Positions 59,286-64,000 of a stretch of 64,000 nucleotides of DNA are shown piece by piece. The notes beneath the pieces were generated by a model. It did not search any database and was not told the origin of the DNA. It worked only from the letters and a program-made list of their open reading frames with translations. Position 1 is the stretch's first letter; each line of letters starts with the position of its first letter. Position numbers and translations under genes: made by a program. Origin of the DNA: Rehmannia glutinosa (Eukaryota > Streptophyta > Magnoliopsida > Lamiales > Orobanchaceae); assembly GCA_016081115.2 (NCBI GenBank), contig JABTTQ020001088.1, positions 62,001-126,000 on the forward strand, read 5' to 3'.

Positions 59286-59760
59286 GTGAATGCTGTGCCT
59301 TCAAATTCTTTCAGTGAAAATGATTGGCTTATTGATTCTGCTTGCACATTTCACATGACACCTTTTAAACACTTATTTGCCTCATATGCTTCTGTGCAAA
59401 ATGGATCTGTTTCTATGGCAAATGATAAGAAATGTCAAGTGATTGGTGTTGGTATTGTGTGTTTGAAACTTGATTCTGGTTTTGTTTTGACTCTAAATGA
59501 TGTAAGGCATGTTCCTGATCTGTCTAACAACTTGATCTCATGTGCTATGCTTGAACATGATGGTTATGAGGGAAGATGGGGTAAGGGTTTGATGAAAATC
59601 ATGAAAGGTTCCCTTATTATTGCTAAAGCTGAAAAGAAAAGGAACTTGTATGTCCGTAATCTTTGAGTCCTCTCTTGCATGCTAAATTCTGTGAACAATG
59701 TGAACTCTATGACCAATGTGAACTCTGTGATTGATAAAACTGAACTTTGGCATAAAAGGC
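59286..59760 (+). pseudogene. Tnt1-like Copia protease
   Basis: NDWLIDSACTFHMTP holds the aspartic protease site, with DSA where Copia proteases usually read DSG. Then VGIVCLKLDSGFVLTLNDV and RHVPDLSNNLIS, the conserved downstream block. Confidence 0.85.
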
Positions 59761-60420
59761 TTGGTCATATAAGTTCTAAAGGTCTTGAATTGTTGCATAA
59801 AGAAGGATGTTTTGGAAATGATAAACTTACTTGTGTTCCTTCGTGACTCATGCATTTATGGTAAACAACAAAGAGTCAGTTTCCTACTTCATCTTATCCT
59901 AAACAATCTTCCCGCACCGACATTCTTGAATACTTACATGCGATGTTTGGGGCCCCGCTAGTGTTCCTACACATGGTGGGAACAGGTATTTTCTATCCGT
60001 GATTGATGATTTTTCAAGAAAAGTGTTTGTATTTCTTATGAAAAACAAGTCCGATGTTTTTGAAAAACTTCAAAATTGGAAAACCTTGATAGAAAATCAT
60101 GGAAAGAAAATCAAGTATTTGAGAACCGATAATGGGTTGGAATTTTGCAACCAACTCATTGATCAACTTTGTGTTGATTCTCGGCATTGTAAGACACAAG
60201 TCATGCCTTTACACCCTCAAAGAAAATGGTGTTCTTTGAGAGGATGAATAGAACTCTTTTGGAAAGGGTGAGAAGTATGTTAAGTACATCCGGACTTTCC
60301 AAAAAGTTCGGGGGAAAAGCTGTTCATGTTTTTGCCTATGTGATTAATAGATCACCATCTCACCTTTGAAAGGGAAATACCCTGAATAAGTTTGGTGCAG
60401 TAAACCTGTGGACTTTTCAA
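59740..60420 (+). pseudogene. Tnt1-like Copia integrase
   Basis: LWHKRLGHISSKGLELLHK (GAG-pre-integrase) near 59746, VIDDFSRKVFVFLMKNKSDV at 59997 and YLRTDNGLEFCN near 60117 with a catalytic Asp. Frame breaks near 59840, 59950 and 60230. Confidence 0.85.
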
Positions 60421-61049
60421 ATTTAAATTTTTTTTCGTTTTCAGCCTTTGTCCACCAAAAGGTTGACAAACTTGATCCAAAATCTTTAAAATGTTTTTTT
60501 GGGATACCCCGATGGGGTTAAAGGGCACAGATTGTGGTCTAAATCAAAATGGTTTTAAAAATCTTGATTAGCGAGGGATGTGGTTTTTAATGAAAATGAG
60601 TTTCCCCCGCCTTGATGTTTCTAAAATGTTTCGAACCTCAAAACCCCACTACTCCTAATAAGGTGGAGCTTTCTAATGTGCCTTCTATCTCTGTGAATGA
60701 TAACACCGATATGATTGATCTTTGAGCATGATCCGTGAATGCTAATGATGTGCACAATGATATTGAGAATGATAATGCTTTGAGTTGAATAATAATGAGC
60801 ATGATGAATTTCCTCTTGTTGATACTTCGAATTGAATCATGAGCATGCTCGAAAATGATAACTTAAATGATTATGTGTTAACAAGAGATAGAACCGGATG
60901 AACATTAGAATCCCTAATAAGTTTGTTGATTTTCACTTAACTTCTTATGTGTTCTCTCGTGTTTGAATCAATTGAAAATTCGAGCCTAAAACCTATATTG
61001 ATGATGTGAATTCGTGAATTCCGTGAAATGGCCGAGTGCTACACAAGAT

Positions 61050-61800
61050 GAAATGACTTCTTTGTATGTGAATAACACCGGGAACTTGTCCCAAAACTTG
61101 TTAATTGTTCCATTGTTGATTGTAAATGGTTGTTTAAAATCAAACAAGAAAATGAAGGTGTTAGATACAAAGCTAGATTAGTTGCAAAAGGTTTTACTCG
61201 GAAAGAAGGCATTGATTACACCGAGATTTTTGCACTTTTGTTGTGAAGTTTGTAATCGTGAGAATTATGCTAGCTTTAGTGGCTCGAGTTTGATTGGGAA
61301 CTAAAACAACTTGATGTTAAAACCGCTTTTTTACATGGTGATTTGGAAGAGCAAATTTTTATGAAACAACCTCGAGGGTTTTGAAGACAAATCCAAACCT
61401 AACCATGTATGTTTGTTAAAAAAGTCTTTGTATGGTTTAAAGCAATCACCTAGCAAAGTGGAATAAAAAATTTGATCGTGCATGCTTGATTTGAAATTGT
61501 GAGAAGCAAATTTGACCATTGCTTGTATTTCAAACTTGATGCTATGTCTCCTGTTTTCTTGCCGATCTATGTGGATGATATGCTTTTGGTCGACCATGCA
61601 TTAAGGCTATTGATCATGTTAAAAACTCGCTTAAGTGCTAAATTTGACATGAAATTCTTAGGTGATGCTAAGAAAATACTTGGAATGAATATTGATAGGG
61701 ATAGAAATAACTCGTGCTCTATCTTCATCAATCTTCATATGTTGAGAAAATTTTACAAAAATTCTCTATGTGTAATGCAAAATATGTGAATGTCCTCTTG
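61050..61800 (+). pseudogene. Tnt1-like Copia reverse transcriptase
   Basis: CKWLFKIKQENEGVRYKARLVAKGF near 61120 (shown in two overlapping frames), [21 protein letters not shown] near 61310 and YVDDMLLV near 61568, the RT active site, then FDMKFLGDAKKILGM. At least four frame breaks. Confidence 0.87.
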
Positions 61801-61857
61801 TCGCTCACTTTGTGTTAAGTAGGGATCACCCCCTAAACCGATCTTGAAATCTCTTCT

Positions 61858-62510
61858 ATGCAAAACATTCCCTATGCTAATGCCATTGGATCCGTTATGT
61901 ACTTAATGGTCGATCTTAGACCTTTGACATTTATCTTTGTTTCTTTTAGTAGATTTATGTCTAATCCTGGTTTGGTGCATTGGAATGCTTTGAAGTGGTT
62001 ATTGAGATATCTTAGACATTCAACTGATTATTGCCTTAAATTTTCTAAGTGTGAAAATGGTGTTGTTTTAAAAGGATATGTGGATTCCAACTATGCAAAT
62101 GATAAAGATAACAGTAAAAATCAACAACTTCTTATGTTTTTACACTTTGTGGCTCTTGTATAAGTTGGAAATCCCAACCGCAACATATTGTGGCCCTTTC
62201 TACAATAGAGTCGAATATGTTGTCATTATCGAGGCTTTAAAAGAAGCTTTGTGGCTTAAAGGTCTTGTTTCGAAATTGGTTTTCTAAAACAAAATGTTGT
62301 TGTATTTTTCGACTCCCAATCGGTATTGACTTTGTAAGAATCCAGTTTTTCATAATGAGAACAAAACATATTGATGTTAGATTTCATTTTATAAGGGATA
62401 TTGTTTCTAAAGGGCTTATCTGTCTTGAAAAAGTGGCATCCGAATACAACCCCGCGATATGGGTACTAAGTGTCTACCCTTATCAAAGTTCAAAACTTGT
62501 TTGAAAATTT
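61858..62510 (+). pseudogene. Tnt1-like Copia RNase H
   Basis: IPYANAIGSVMYLMVDLRP, HWNALKWLLRYLRHSTDY and GYVDSNYANDKDN (catalytic Asp) at 61858-62163; RTKHIDVRFHFIRDIV near 62352. Frame breaks near 62110 and 62270. Confidence 0.87.
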
Positions 62511-62819
62511 CAATTTTGACACCTGGTGATTGATTGCCGGTTAGTTGCCCTTATGTTGGGTTTAACAGATTACTATGTGTTTTGTTGAATCCAAAACGCT
62601 GTTGAGTTAATGTTTTTTGCGTGCTTATATTAATTCAATGGGGGAACTTGACTTGTTGTGTGCTTGTTGAGATCCTTTTCGATTCACAATTAGCTTTAGT
62701 GTCTGCCAGAACATAAGTCCTTCTTAGCTTAAGTCTTTGGGAAGGCAATCGGCAATGATGATGACTGGAATTCCCTTTTAAATTGTCTAATTGAATTACA
62801 ATGAGCCAAAGGTGGAGAT

Positions 62820-63655
62820 TGTTATGGTAATTGGCCCATTGGTTTGAGTTGGCCCATTACTTAATAATGAAGCCCAAGACCAGCAACCCAAATTGAGCCG
62901 CCCAAGCCCGAGCCCATTTCTAGATTGTTCCTCCGGGTCTCCTACTCGGATCGCGGGATCCGGACTTGTCATCCGCGGATCCTTCATGTTTGATCTCAGA
63001 CGTTCATCTTGATTGGATCAATCTGAGTCGTTCGTTTGCCCTATAAAAGGTCTTATACCCGAAACCCTAATTCATTCTGAAGGTTTTCTTTCTCTCTCAT
63101 CTCTGATATCTCTCTCGATGTGATCTGTGCTCTCGTTCCTTTCTCTCTCTAGAAATATCCAGATTCTCACTGGATCTTTGTGTGTTTACGTGGGCTGGGA
63201 TACAGATCTGTGTGATACGAGTGTGTGTCCACCATTTCCTCGGTGTACAATCGTCTTACGAGTGAGTGTTAGGGTTTCTTTGGGTATCCGGGGTATTTTC
63301 TAGGGTTTTTGAGTGAAACACTTTTGAGGGCTTGTTCGGAGGTTCTTTGTGTGGCAAGGTGTTCTTGGGTGATTTGCCTTGGTTCTCTCGGGTGATTCGT
63401 GGTGAGTCTTGTGTAGGGATTCCAGTCCCTGAGCCGAATCATTTTAATATTCGGATTCTGTGGTTTTATCCCTTTACGATTGTTTTTATTCTTTTATAAC
63501 TTTCGATTTCATTTTGTTGTATTCTTTCATTGATTTGTATTTTTCTCGTATACTTTGAGTCTAGAGTATAAACTTGTATAATAGGCTTCATATTGAGTCC
63601 GTATTTGTTTTGGTACTTCGTGTATCAATCTTTAGAGGTAGATAGATACCCAACG
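62820..63655 (+). repeat. Tnt1-like Copia 3' LTR
   Basis: 836 bp, starts TGTTATGGTAATTGGCCC. It differs from the 5' LTR mainly by one-base insertions/deletions and some substitutions. Confidence 0.9.
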
Positions 63656-63660
63656 GATGT

Positions 63661-64000
63661 GTGTAGACTTTCTTCAGAGAAAACCCTCGCACTCGCTCGT
63701 GCAACTCGTCTTTTATAGGAAAACGTCACCCAAACCTCCCACCTAATCCAATACAATTGTTATTTGGGAACTATCATTTTATGATTTTGAACTATGAGAT
63801 GTAAAAAAAAAAAAAAAAGTGAGAAACCCAACAAAGTGAAAGAAAAAAAGGTTTCAATTTTCATTAGCTTGAAAATATTCAAACAATCTGCCGTTGGCCT
63901 ACCGCCAACTCAAGCCATTGATTTCTCTAACTCCAAATGTTGGTGATGCTTGGTGTGCGTGATGAGTGGTGAGTGGTGACGCCTTCTTGCTGAAGAAGAA
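63661..64000. other. Right flank; no gene seen
   Basis: Sequence outside the Copia TSD. CT-rich and AT-rich stretches with an A-run near 63804-63819; nothing recognisable. Confidence 0.4.

Larger units (their letters stand above)
49275..63655 (+). mobile_element. Tnt1-like Copia retrotransposon, split by copy B, TSD GATGT
   Basis: LTRs 49275-50099 and 62820-63655 with perfect TSD GATGT at 49270-49274 and 63656-63660. The primer-binding site TGGTATCGAGCACC starts at 50101; the purine tract AAAGGTGGAGAT (62808-62819) abuts the 3' LTR. Without the nested 7.8-kb copy B it would be about 6.6 kb. Domain order gag, protease, integrase, RT, RNase H is Copia. Many single-base frame breaks make it inactive as read. 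It must predate copy B, which lies in its untranslated leader. Confidence 0.93.

Overview
The window is nuclear DNA of a flowering plant, most likely a eudicot. The evidence is AT-rich intergenic sequence, GT-AG introns, plant-specific gene families (ALMT, REM-type B3, LEA2/NHL, defensin) and a dense load of plant retrotransposons and MITEs. I cannot resolve the family or species. Nothing suggests bacterial or organellar DNA.

Genes lie mainly in the left 26 kb. A CLC anion channel runs off the left edge (+, ends 1252). An ALMT anion channel faces it (-, 5983 to 2333, six exons). A REM-like B3 DNA-binding gene follows (-, coding 16865 to 13700, possible leader exon near 18.2 kb). Then come an NHL/LEA2 membrane protein (+, 22058-22752) and a two-exon plant defensin (-, 25761 to 25341). 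CLC and ALMT are both anion-transport proteins, but I see no sign that the five genes act as one unit. Four of the five carry one or two single-base frame breaks in otherwise well-conserved exons. Most are one-base losses, which looks more like unpolished long-read consensus than five-gene decay.

The gaps between and inside these genes hold many small elements. Several have clear target-site duplications (TSDs): a MULE-type MITE 3056-3516 placed against an ALMT splice donor, a SINE-like insertion 4931-5265, a Copia retrotransposon 8707-13437, a 1.18-kb MULE-type element 18415-19596, a hAT-like element 21240-21757, Harbinger/Tourist-type elements, and a 947-bp near-perfect foldback 29434-30380.

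From 34 kb to the right edge the sequence is almost wholly mobile DNA, nested in layers. A decayed PIF/Harbinger transposon (from about 36879) has its Myb/SANT-like gene split by an LTR element (40309-48228, minus, TSD GAAGA). A Tnt1-like Copia (49275-63655, plus, TSD GATGT) is split in its leader by a second copy of that same LTR element (50202-58004, plus, TSD GTGAG). The two copies form an inverted pair of about 7.9-kb arms. They carry gag and a second ORF resembling the 'putative plant transposon protein' domain, with no protease, integrase or reverse transcriptase, so the family looks non-autonomous. A diverged solo LTR of the same family lies at 34272-35536.

The most unusual signal is in the LTRs of this family. 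Eight consecutive stem-loops, nearly all with a GTGG(T/A) loop, sit between the TATA box and the end of the LTR, so they should lie in the transcript leader. The old solo LTR keeps at least one of these stems by a paired (compensatory) base change. The same LTRs also hold CCGG-rich palindromic tracts that vary far more between copies than their flanks do.
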